The notes below the pieces were generated by a model. It did no database searches and was not told the DNA's origin. It was given only the letters and a program-made list of their open reading frames with translations. The position numbers and the translations under genes are program-made. From an uncultured Bacteroidales bacterium (lineage in GTDB: Bacteria > Bacteroidota > Bacteroidia > Bacteroidales > UBA932), in NCBI GenBank assembly GCA_946406095.1, contig CAMJJO010000012.1, positions 1-24,832 on the forward strand: a stretch of 24,832 nucleotides of DNA, written 5' to 3'. Positions 8,581 to 17,200 of this stretch are shown one piece after another (position 1 is the stretch's first letter; every line of letters starts with the position of its first letter).

Positions 8581-10596
8581 TTAGTATCCGTAGTTTTGAG
8601 GGATTTCCTTGTCCTGGTTAGCCGAAATAATTGCGGCAGGAATAGGGAACACATAGTTGTGAGGCTTGAAGTTGCTGTAGTGACGCGTCTTGCCCATCTT
8701 GTCGGTGTAGGCGACACGGTCGCCGGGAGCGCCTTCGTAGCCGAAGCCATACTTATGCACGCGCTCGTACATATAGTTGGTGGTGGTCACGTTCTGTTCG
8801 CCGGGCACGTAGGTGGCCTTCGGGTTGCAGGTCAGACGGTTGAGGGTGATCCAGCGCTGCTCTTCGCCGAAGAGTTCGCGGATACGCTCGTCCATGATGT
8901 AGTCGATGTCGACCTTGCTCGCAGCGACGGGTGCCGCACCTGCGCGTGCGCGGAGCACGTTGATGTCGGCGGCCGCCTTATCCTTCTGGTTCTTTGCGAG
9001 GTAAGCCTCGGCACGGAGCAGATAGGTCTCGGCGATACGCACCATGTACCAGTCGCAGTCGTAGCAGTTGTTTCCGGTGGAACGGAGCGGGTGCACGTCG
9101 TCGGAGAACTTCCAGAAGCGAGGGGTGACGTTCATGGTGTCGGATGCGGTCAGCTTGTAGGTGTCGTCGCCTTTTGCCGCTGCACGGGCCTCGATGAGGG
9201 CCTTGACCTCGGACCACTTCTTTCCGGAAGGAAGCCAGGGATCGCGCTGGATCATGACCTCGGAACCGCGGAAGTCGTTAGGGTCATCCCACACGCTGCC
9301 GTTGATGTCGCCGTAAGGACGGGTGACATATTCGGTGGCGAGGCAGGTCAGACCGTACTGGGCTCCGTTGCCCTGCACGCGGCAGGCGAGGGAGTCGATC
9401 TTGCAGCTGAGGTTGTAGGCGAGCTTGCGCCCTGCGGCCTCGGGAATGTCGGCGGCAGGATTGCCGGAACCGGCAGGAGCCACGCCTGCAGGATAGCAGG
9501 TTGCATCTGCGGTGAAGATATAGAACTTCACGCCGGCCTTGTCGACGCGGGTGCCGTTCTTTCCACCCATGGGGAGCCAGGGTGCCCAGCAGGCCTCCAC
9601 GGGGGAGTTGTGGGTACGCCACCAGGAGTCGCCGGATCCGCCGAGAGTCCACTGGTCGGCGGCTGCGAAGTCGGACTGTGCAACCCAGAGAGCTTCCTTG
9701 TTCTCGGGATGGTTGGAGTTACCGTCGCTGGCGTCGGTGCCGCTGTTGGTGCCGGAGGTACGGAAGAGATCCCAGTATGCACCCTGAGGGGCTGCGAGGG
9801 AGTTGCCGTAGCGGTCGACAGCCTGTTCCTTGCGGTTGCCGAAGCGGGTGACCATCAGCTGGTGGTCGCCGTCGGTCTTGTCGATGACGCGGGTGGCGGC
9901 TGCGATGGCGCCGTCAAAGTCACCGACTGCGAGGCACATCTCGGCGAGATAGTGGCCTGCGACGGCCTTGGTGACGGTTCCCATCATGCGGGGAGTGGCG
10001 GGGAGGTTGTCCTCGGCCCACTTGAAGTCGTCCACGAGGTTGGCCCACACTTCTTCGCGGGGCATGAGGTCGTAGTCGTATTTGGCCTCGTTGGACATGT
10101 GCTTCGAATATGCCACGCCGCCGTACATGCCGGCGAGGACGCGGTATGCCCAAGCACGCATGAACACGGCCTCAGCACGGAGTTCCTGGCTCTTGGTCGC
10201 GGATGTATAGGTGATCTGGGGGTTCTGGTCGATCATGTCGACGACCGTGTTGGCACGGTTGGCCAGCACGTACATGTAGTCGGCCCAGTGACGGGCGTAA
10301 CCGCTGGTGGGACCCATCGATCCCCAGTTGACGTTACCGGTCGCGCTGGTCTCGGTGAAGGTATCGAGGTTGCAACCCATAAGCATCCAGGAGTGGGTGG
10401 TACGCATACAGCCGTAGATCATGTACTGCACCTCGGCGTAGCAGGATGCCAGTCCGGCTTCCATGGCCGCCTCGGTCTTGAAGTATCCGTCGGAGTCGTC
10501 CTTGAAGGAGACCTCCTCGATGAACGCGTTGTCGTTGCAGGCTGTAAGGAGAAGAGCAGATGCTGCAAGTGCAGCGAATATTTTATTGATCTTCAT
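8581..10596 (-). CDS. SusD/RagB-family nutrient-binding outer-membrane lipoprotein
   Basis: This 671-residue protein has a lipoprotein signal ending LLLTAC (lipid Cys20) and the family pattern throughout: the N-terminal helical region (LRAEAVFMRAWAYRVLAGMYGG, residues 139-160, shown in part), the C-terminal helical pair RIAETYLLRAEAYLAKNQ (520-537), DERIRELFGEEQRW (569-582) and the closing PIPAAIISANQDKEIPQNYG. SusD proteins sit on the cell surface as a lid over the SusC barrel and bind oligosaccharides, with tetratricopeptide-like helices touching SusC. It is longer than the usual 500-600 residues; the extra length lies around 310-450, rich in Gly, Ala, Trp and Cys, the region expected to hold the ligand site. 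It follows SusC by 18 bases. The ligand cannot be deduced from sequence. Confidence 0.96.
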   Translation of the reverse strand: MKINKIFAALAASALLLTACNDNAFIEEVSFKDDSDGYFKTEAAMEAGLASCYAEVQYMIYGCMRTTHSWMLMGCNLDTFTETSATGNVNWGSMGPTSGYARHWADYMYVLANRANTVVDMIDQNPQITYTSATKSQELRAEAVFMRAWAYRVLAGMYGGVAYSKHMSNEAKYDYDLMPREEVWANLVDDFKWAEDNLPATPRMMGTVTKAVAGHYLAEMCLAVGDFDGAIAAATRVIDKTDGDHQLMVTRFGNRKEQAVDRYGNSLAAPQGAYWDLFRTSGTNSGTDASDGNSNHPENKEALWVAQSDFAAADQWTLGGSGDSWWRTHNSPVEACWAPWLPMGGKNGTRVDKAGVKFYIFTADATCYPAGVAPAGSGNPAADIPEAAGRKLAYNLSCKIDSLACRVQGNGAQYGLTCLATEYVTRPYGDINGSVWDDPNDFRGSEVMIQRDPWLPSGKKWSEVKALIEARAAAKGDDTYKLTASDTMNVTPRFWKFSDDVHPLRSTGNNCYDCDWYMVRIAETYLLRAEAYLAKNQKDKAAADINVLRARAGAAPVAASKVDIDYIMDERIRELFGEEQRWITLNRLTCNPKATYVPGEQNVTTTNYMYERVHKYGFGYEGAPGDRVAYTDKMGKTRHYSNFKPHNYVFPIPAAIISANQDKEIPQNYGY

Positions 10597-10614
10597 AATT
10601 CCTGTCGTGTTAAA

Positions 10615-13600
10615 TTAGAAAGTCAGGTTGACGCCGAAGGTGTAGGTCTTGTAGGCGCCGTTGCTGCCGTAACGGTCGGAACCTGCACCGGATGCGATTG
10701 TACCGGCATTCTCAGGATCGATACCGGACCAGTTGGAGATCGTGAACAGGTCGGTGCCCGCGAAGTAGACGCGTGCTCCGGCAAGGCCGATCTTCTTGGT
10801 GTACTTCTGGTCGATATTGTAGGAGAGGACGAGGTCCTTGAGCTTCAGGAACGAACGCTGGTTCCAGAAACGGTAGAAGAACTCGTTGTTGTTCTCGGTG
10901 TTGTTGTAGCCGTAGCGGGGGAATACCTTCGAAGGATTCTCCTCGGTCCAGGGCTTTACGCGGGCAAGCTGGTTGCCGCTGCCCATCGAGGTGCCGAAGG
11001 CGTTCGGGTCAAACCACAGGAAGTGGGTCTTGTCACCCTGTGCCCAGCGGAAGTTGAAGTAGAGGCTGAAGTTCTTGTAGCTCAGCGTGTTGCCGAAGTT
11101 CAGGGTGAACAGCGGGTCGGGGGAACCGAGGAAGTGCATGTCGGCGTCGCTGATCTTGCCGTCCTTGTTCCAGTCTTCGAACTTGATGTCACCGGGCTTG
11201 GCCTTAGGCTGATACTGCACGCCTTCCTCGTTCACGTAGTTGTTGATCTCATCCTGGCTCTGGAAGATGCTCACGCTGTAGTCGTAGGCGGAGCCGATAG
11301 GATGACCGACCTGGAGGGCATAGTAGCTGTCGAAGCCGTATGCCACCGCGTTGGCGACGTCATCGCCCTCTTCTCCCTTCCAGTTCTTGCCGAACAGGGA
11401 GACGAGCTTGTTGGCGTTGGTGTCGAACACGATGTTGCTCTCCCAGCGGAAGCTGTCCTTGCCGTTGCCGTCGACGTTCACTGTGTTGAGAACGAGCTCG
11501 ACACCGTTGTTGGTCACGAGACCCACGTTGTCCCAGACCTCCTTGAAGCCGGAGAAGTAAGGGGCCGAACGTCTGACGACCATTCCGGTGGTCTTGCCGG
11601 TGTAGACGTCGAGGCTACCGTTGATGCGGTTCTCGAGGAATGCGAAGTCCAGACCCACGTCGAACTTCTCGGCGGTGGCCCAGTGCAGGTACTCGTTGGG
11701 GAGTGATCCGAGCTTGACGCCGAGGACGCTGTGGTCGTCCAGCCAGGTCATGGTGATATCACCGTTGTTGGAAGTGCTCTTCTCGATGGAAGCCTTGGTC
11801 GCGTAGGCGGAGACGGAACGGGAACCGTTCTGGCCCCAGGACACGCGCAGCTTCAGGAAGTTGATGGCGTCGATGTTCTTGATGAACTCCTCGTTGCTCA
11901 GCACCCATGCGCCGCTCGCGCCGAAGAAGTTACCCCACCTGTGGTTGGGACCGAAGGCGGAATAGCCGTCACGGCGGAAGTTGAAGGTCGCATAGTAGGT
12001 GTTGTTATAGGCGTAGTTCGCGCGGAAGAGATAACCAACTGCGGAAGTCACGGTGCGGGTGCGGCTGGGAGTCCAGGTCGCCGCCGTGCTGAGACCATAG
12101 GTCTTCAGGTTGACGGAGGAGGAGCTGTAGTCGCTGAATCCGACGGAAAGGCCGTTGCTGTTGGAATACTCACGGGTGTAACCGGCCATGATGTCGAAGT
12201 GGTTGGCGTCGATGTCCTTGTTGTAGGTCACGATCTGGTCGATGTTCCAGGCCTGATACTGGCTCATGGAAGTGGAACCCTGAACCCTAGCGAGGAACTT
12301 GGGATCGTTCGGGTTGTCCATGTCGGTGGTGACTTCGGTGTCGACGAAGAGCTCCGGACGGTTGAACACGTCGGTGTAGGAGCTGTTGCGCTGGCCCTGC
12401 ATCGAGATCCTGTAGCTCAGTCCCTTGAGGAAGGGGAAGTCCACCTGGGCGTATGCCACGGCATTGAGGTTGGCGCTCTTCGTGCTGCGGTCGGTCCACA
12501 GGTAGGAGTCGCCCGCGCCGCTGCCCCAGTAAGGGCTCGCGGTGTTGCCGTCAGGTTTGCCGTTGTACCAGTTCTCGTATCCGGGCTGGATGGCGTGGAC
12601 GAAGGAGAACGGGGTCATCCAGATTGCGTTCTGGATCTTTGCGGTCTGGCCCCAGCTGTTGGCATTCAGGTAGTTAGCCTTGATGCCCGCGGTGAGCCAG
12701 TCGGTGACGTTCATGTCGAGTTTCACCATCGCGCCGGCCTTCTCGTAGTCGTCACCCTTGCGGATGCCCTGCTGGCGGGTGTAGTCGGCGGACACGTAGT
12801 AGCTCACGCGCTCGGCGCGGCCGCTCACGCTCACGTCGTATTTCTGGCCCTTACCGGTGCGGGAGATCTCGTCCAGCCAGTTGGTCCATACGTTCGCGTT
12901 CCAGGCTTCCTGCTCGCGGGTGCTCAGCAGTTCGCCGGCCGCCGCGTCGAGGTTTGCATATTCGCTCCACTTCTTGCCGGTGAAGCTCACGTCGCCCGTG
13001 CCCTGCTTGCTGTAGAAGCGGTTCTTCAGAAACTGCTCCTTGTCCGTCACGAACTTCGGCATGCGGGTCCAGTCGGACCAGCTCCAGCTCGAATTGAAGT
13101 TCACCTGGGGCTTCGTGGTGGTGCCGCGCTTCGTGGTGATGATGATGACGCCGTTAGCGGCACGGGATCCGTAGATGGCAGCTGCGGAAGCATCCTTCAG
13201 AACGTCGATGCTCTGGATGTCCGCGGTGTTGATCGAGTTGATCGAGCCGTAGGAGAGAACACCGTCTACGACAAGCAGAGGCTTGTTGACGGACTCTGCG
13301 CTCTCGGAGTGGCTGCCTCCGGTAGGAATGGCGTTCTTACCACGGATGGTCATGGTGTTGGTGTTGTCGCCGCCCGCAGTCGTGGTAGGCATGTAGTTCA
13401 GACCTGCCACCTTGCTGGAAAGGGATGCGAGTACGTTCGGGTTAGGCAGAGATGCGAGGTTGGCGTTGTTGCCATAGTTCACGCTCTGGATAGCGCCCGA
13501 CACGTCGCGCTTACGGGCGGTGCCGTAACCCACGACCACTACGTCGTCGAGGAAGAGGGTGTCCTCCTCGAGGACTACGTTGAGATTGCTGCGGTTACCC

Positions 13601-13848
13601 ACCGCCACTTCGGCGGTCTTGTAACCGATGGAAGAAATGACCAGGGTGGCCTTGTCCGCAGCCTTCAGGCTGAAGTTACCATCCAGGTCCGTTACAACGC
13701 CGACGGTAGTGCCCTTGATCTGGACACCTGCGCCGACTACGGGCTCACCCTTGGCGTCCACGACCTTTCCGGTCACGGCGCTCTGGGCAAATGCCTGCAC
13801 GCCTATCGTAAGCAGTGCAAGCGCAACCATAATGAAACGTTTTACCAT
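10615..13848 (-). CDS. SusC/RagA-family TonB-linked outer-membrane receptor (minus-strand copy)
   Basis: This 1077-residue protein has a signal peptide (residues 1-21, ending QAFA before QS), a carboxypeptidase regulatory-like domain (about 24-95, with GKVVDAKGEPVVGAGVQIKG), the SusC TonB-contact segment DDVVVVGYGTARKRDVSG (101-118), the plug (about 112-245, ending in IDVLKDASAAAIYGSRAANG and IIITTKRG) and a beta-barrel that ends in aromatic Phe (FGVNLTF). SusC receptors import SusD-captured oligosaccharides across the outer membrane. The start is set by the signal peptide and matches that of the divergent paralogue. The first 110 residues are close to those of the plus-strand SusC, while the barrels differ. 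It is the first gene of the leftward unit and is followed 18 bases later by its SusD. Confidence 0.97.
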   Translation of the reverse strand: MVKRFIMVALALLTIGVQAFAQSAVTGKVVDAKGEPVVGAGVQIKGTTVGVVTDLDGNFSLKAADKATLVISSIGYKTAEVAVGNRSNLNVVLEEDTLFLDDVVVVGYGTARKRDVSGAIQSVNYGNNANLASLPNPNVLASLSSKVAGLNYMPTTTAGGDNTNTMTIRGKNAIPTGGSHSESAESVNKPLLVVDGVLSYGSINSINTADIQSIDVLKDASAAAIYGSRAANGVIIITTKRGTTTKPQVNFNSSWSWSDWTRMPKFVTDKEQFLKNRFYSKQGTGDVSFTGKKWSEYANLDAAAGELLSTREQEAWNANVWTNWLDEISRTGKGQKYDVSVSGRAERVSYYVSADYTRQQGIRKGDDYEKAGAMVKLDMNVTDWLTAGIKANYLNANSWGQTAKIQNAIWMTPFSFVHAIQPGYENWYNGKPDGNTASPYWGSGAGDSYLWTDRSTKSANLNAVAYAQVDFPFLKGLSYRISMQGQRNSSYTDVFNRPELFVDTEVTTDMDNPNDPKFLARVQGSTSMSQYQAWNIDQIVTYNKDIDANHFDIMAGYTREYSNSNGLSVGFSDYSSSSVNLKTYGLSTAATWTPSRTRTVTSAVGYLFRANYAYNNTYYATFNFRRDGYSAFGPNHRWGNFFGASGAWVLSNEEFIKNIDAINFLKLRVSWGQNGSRSVSAYATKASIEKSTSNNGDITMTWLDDHSVLGVKLGSLPNEYLHWATAEKFDVGLDFAFLENRINGSLDVYTGKTTGMVVRRSAPYFSGFKEVWDNVGLVTNNGVELVLNTVNVDGNGKDSFRWESNIVFDTNANKLVSLFGKNWKGEEGDDVANAVAYGFDSYYALQVGHPIGSAYDYSVSIFQSQDEINNYVNEEGVQYQPKAKPGDIKFEDWNKDGKISDADMHFLGSPDPLFTLNFGNTLSYKNFSLYFNFRWAQGDKTHFLWFDPNAFGTSMGSGNQLARVKPWTEENPSKVFPRYGYNNTENNNEFFYRFWNQRSFLKLKDLVLSYNIDQKYTKKIGLAGARVYFAGTDLFTISNWSGIDPENAGTIASGAGSDRYGSNGAYKTYTFGVNLTF

Positions 13849-13853
13849 AAACA
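13825..13853 (-). repeat. left arm of a 29-base inverted repeat covering the minus-strand SusC start
   Basis: Read on the minus strand, the arm begins TGTTTATGGTAAAACGTTTC and runs through codon 8; it is identical over 29 bases to the arm at 14232-14260 read on the plus strand. Five of the bases lie upstream of the ATG and are not constrained by protein sequence. Similarity continues in broken blocks through the first 80 codons, including a further 20-base identity, GGTGTCCAGATCAAGGGCAC. Confidence 0.9.
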
Positions 13854-13930
13854 GTTGTTAAATAAAATAGGTGTAGTTGTTTGTGTTCAATATCTAAGCA
13901 AACCTTTATGGCGCGCATAAAGGAAGTATT

Positions 13931-13944
13931 GTATTAGCCCTAAT
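13931..13944. promoter_or_regulatory. candidate operator, copy 1 of the GTATT(A)GCCCTAAT element
   Basis: GTATTAGCCCTAAT contains a perfect inverted repeat, ATTAG-CC-CTAAT (13933-13944), and is followed by GTTCGTTAG. A near-identical copy lies at 14071-14083 in the same orientation. A repeated, partly palindromic element in a divergent promoter region suggests a dimeric regulator site. No known consensus is matched. Confidence 0.4.
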
Positions 13945-14011
13945 GTTCGTTAGTCAATGCTATGGTTGGTATAAATATACATACAAATATCCACAATTAT
14001 TCTGTTAATTC

Positions 14012-14019
14012 CAAATCTA
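14012..14019 (-). promoter_or_regulatory. candidate -7 box for the minus-strand SusCD unit
   Basis: On the minus strand this reads TAGATTTG, an exact match to the Bacteroides -7 consensus TAnnTTTG. The -33 element is weak: only ATTG (14042-14045) is found about 22 bases upstream. It would give a leader of about 155 bases before the ATG at 13848. Short consensus boxes occur by chance in A+T-rich DNA. Confidence 0.3.
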
Positions 14020-14070
14020 TATATGAAAAACTTAAGGGACTCAATGCCGATTAGAATATTTTTTTAAAAT

Positions 14071-14083
14071 GTATTGCCCTAAT
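14071..14083. promoter_or_regulatory. candidate operator, copy 2 of the GTATT(A)GCCCTAAT element
   Basis: GTATTGCCCTAAT differs from copy 1 only by the loss of one A, which breaks the inverted repeat, and is followed by AGAACGATAGTTAG. Start to start the copies are 140 bases apart, one on the side of each SusC gene. Confidence 0.4.
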
Positions 14084-14144
14084 AGAACGATAGTTAGATT
14101 TTTTGATGATGAAAAATGCGCATTTTATGATACGCAGTGATGTA

Positions 14145-14171
14145 TATTTTTGAAAAAAAAAGGTAAATTTG
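14145..14171 (+). promoter_or_regulatory. candidate -7 boxes for the plus-strand SusCD unit
   Basis: Two exact matches to TAnnTTTG lie here: TATTTTTG (14145-14152), with a near -33 element TTTT at 14123-14126, and TAAATTTG (14164-14171). Either would leave a leader of about 60-80 bases before the SusC ATG. The sequence cannot decide between them. Confidence 0.4.
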
Positions 14172-14231
14172 AAGGTTAATTATCAATAAGGACACATAAG
14201 CAAAAACCAATAAAACCTATTATTTAATTAA

Positions 14232-14260
14232 TGTTTATGGTAAAACGTTTCATTATGGTT
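14232..14260 (+). repeat. right arm of the 29-base inverted repeat covering the plus-strand SusC start
   Basis: This is the partner of 13825-13853, with 378 bases between the arms. It includes TGTTT before the ATG at 14237 and 24 bases of the signal peptide coding region. Common ancestry of the two receptor genes explains it most simply, but the geometry is also that of an invertible promoter segment. Confidence 0.9.
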
Positions 14261-17200
14261 ACGCTTGCTCTCCTGACTTTGGGTCTGCAAGCTTTCGCCC
14301 AGAATGTCGTTACCGGTAAGGTTGTCGACACGAAGGGTGATCCTGTACCCGCTGCGGGTGTCCAGATCAAGGGCACCAACAACGGTGTCGTGACGGACCT
14401 GGACGGTAACTTCAGCATCAAAGCCGATGCCGGTGCCACCCTGGTCGTATCTTCCATAGGTTACAAGACTGCCGAAGTGGCTGTCGGTAACCAGACAAAC
14501 ATCAGCATCGTTATCGAAGACGATTCCCTTCTGCTCGACGACGTCGTGGTAGTTGCTTACGGTACTGCCAGGAAGAGGGATCTCACCGGTTCGATGACAG
14601 CTATCAAGGGTGAGAACATCGCAGCACAGAACGTGTCTACGATCTCCCGCGCTCTCGAAGGAGCGGCTCCTGGTATCCAGCTGTCATCCGTCGACGGTCA
14701 GCCTGGTCTCGATATGGCCATCCGTGTCCGTGGTGCTTCTTCGACCATCGATGGTTCCGCAACCGCTCTCGTCGTCATCGACGGTGTGCCTGCACAGACG
14801 AGCAACCCGCTCTCTACCATCAACCCCTCCGATATCGCCAGCGTGTCCGTCCTGAAGGATGCAGCATCCACTGCCCTTTATGGTTCCCGCGGTGCTAACG
14901 GTGTCATCCTCGTGACGACCAAGAAGGGTGAAGGCTCTGGCAAGGCACAGGTTTCTTTCGATTCCCGAATCGGTTGGAACAGCGTAGGCCAGTTCGCAAT
15001 GTCCAACATGACCAAAGCGTCGGACATTTACGAATTCGCATGGTTGTCCATCTACAACTCCTATCGCTATGGTGTGGACGGCTCTGGTGTTCCGAAGGTC
15101 GGTGCAGACGGTATTCCTTACACCAATTTCTCGAAACCTAACCACACTCACGAAGAGGCCGCCCTGTTCGCTTCCCAGCACCTTTTCAACTATGCAAACA
15201 GCGAGACAGGATTCTCCCGTAACACCCTCAGGAACGCTCTCGTTTACGATATCCCCGGTGTTACCTACGAGACTACGGGTTCCGGTACCAACAGGTCTGC
15301 CACTATGACCGGCGCATATCTGGTCAATCCTGACGGCAAGATCAACCCCAACGCCAAATACTTCCTCCAGAAGGAGAATGAATACAACAGCCTGTTCAGA
15401 AACGCATTCCGCCAGGAATACAATGTTTCCGTGAGGGGCGGCGATGCTAAACTAAACTACTTCGCATCCCTCGGCTATAACAGCGATCCTTCCTACATCC
15501 CCACCTCTGCATTCGGCAGGTACACCGGCCGTGCATCGGTCAACGCCCAGCCTTTGAAGTGGCTCAAGTTCGGTGTCAACATCGGTTACACCCGCTCCAA
15601 GACCAATGAGATGGCAACCCGTTACGGACGTAACCCTGGTTCCGCAGGTGGTAACGTTTTCCGTTATGTGAACGGTACTTCCAACCTGATTCCTATCTAT
15701 ATGCTGGATGAGAACCACAACTACGTCTATGATGCCAATGGCAATAAACTCGAGAATATCACCAACGGCACCGAGACCTATTCTCCTCTCGGCCCCACTG
15801 TGGGTAATGCATTCGGCAAGGGCGTGATGAATGAGTTCGCCCACAACAAGAACGAAACCATCCGCAGCATCTGGACCAGCCGTTCATATGCTCAGGTTCT
15901 CTTCAATGAAGACCTGAACTTCCTCGTCAACTTCAACTACGATTCCGACAATACCGATTATACGAGGTATCGTGCTGCAGGAACTTACAATGGCGGCAAC
16001 AATGGTGGTTTGAACAAGACCCTCACCAACCGTTTCATCCTCAACACCCAGCAGCTCCTCAACTACTCGCACAACTTCGGCGATCACCACGTGGATGCAA
16101 TGGCCGGTCACGAATGGAACGACGATTCCTACAATTCCGTGCTCTATGTTTCCGGTTATGAACTCATCCCCGATTGGGTTTCTGCCGGTAACTTCATCGC
16201 CCGTTACAATAACGGCGGCACCACCCTCAGCGGCTCTCCGGGCTGGACCCAGTATGTGCTCAGGATGGAATCCTACATCGGCCGTCTCAATTACAACTAT
16301 GCCGAAAAGTACTATCTGAGCGGATCTATCCGTGAAGACGGTTCCTCCAAGTTCTACAAGGGCGACAAATGGGGTACCTTCGGCTCCGTGGGTGCCGGTT
16401 GGGTCATTTCCAAGGAAGGCTTCATGGATTCCACCAAAAACTGGATTGACTTCCTGAAGCTCCGTACCAGCTGGGGTGTCCTCGGCAACCAGAACGGTAT
16501 CGGAACCTATGGCAACCATACCTGGACATATGCTGCTCAGGCATATACCCAGACGACCAATGGTACCGGTGTTCCTGATGGCTACAAGCTCACCAGCGGA
16601 AGCCTCGTGAACGAGCAGCTCACCTGGGAGAAGACAAGGGAGTATGACCTCGGTCTCGATTTCGCATTCCTGAATCACCGCATCAACGGATCCGTGGACT
16701 TCTATGACCACAAGACCCTTAACGGTTTCTACAATGCAGATTACTCCGCCCTCGCAGGATCCGGCAGCACGGCTCTGCAGCAGAATGCCGCCGTCCTCCG
16801 CAACCGCGGTTTCGAACTTGAACTCAGTGTTGACGTTGTCCGCACCAAGGACATCACCTTCAACGTGACCACCAACGGAACTCACTACAGGACCGTCCTT
16901 CTTGACGTTCCCGACGAGAATATCCCTGATAACACCGGCCTCGATATCCCTATGGGTTGCTGGCAATCCGGTGTGGCCGCATTCTCCAACTCCGGTACCG
17001 GAGCCGTCACTATCGGTTATCTCCGTGGAGAGGGACGCGACTGGTACAACATCTACCTTTATAAATATGCTGGTGTCGACAAGGAATCAGGTCTTCCTCT
17101 CTACTGGCACCGTGTGACCGAACAGGATGTTACCAAGGACAGTGCTGGTAATTATGCTCACGGCGGACGCTACTCCACCCTCAAGCAGGGAGACAACGTC

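Larger units (their letters stand above)
13849..14236. promoter_or_regulatory. divergent A+T-rich control region between the two SusC genes
   Basis: This is the only long non-coding stretch of the window, and both SusCD units are read outward from it. It is much richer in A+T than the flanking genes and contains no convincing open reading frame. It holds candidate Bacteroides-type promoter boxes for each side, a repeated GTATT(A)GCCCTAAT element and short A/T tracts, listed separately. A regulator encoded outside the window (hybrid two-component system, ECF sigma factor or SusR type) probably acts here; none of the usual binding sites can be named from sequence alone. Confidence 0.75.

Noticed and set aside
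8596..11706. A 1036-codon plus-strand open frame opposite SusD and SusC, with a second of 729 codons at 11731-13920
   Set aside because: They are antisense to two clear genes, have no signal peptide or family features, and show low-complexity Val/Gly/His-rich composition. They arise because the GC-rich sense genes rarely use TTA, CTA or TCA codons; similar shorter shadows lie opposite most genes in the window.
13849..14230. A small RNA or riboswitch in the intergenic region
   Set aside because: No stable GC-rich hairpin series or terminator was seen there, and no known riboswitch core was recognised; only promoter-like boxes and the short repeat stand out.
14231..14236. An ATG six bases upstream as start of the plus-strand SusC
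   Set aside because: Possible, but the divergent paralogue starts at the codon equivalent to 14237 and has no upstream ATG; the difference is two residues.
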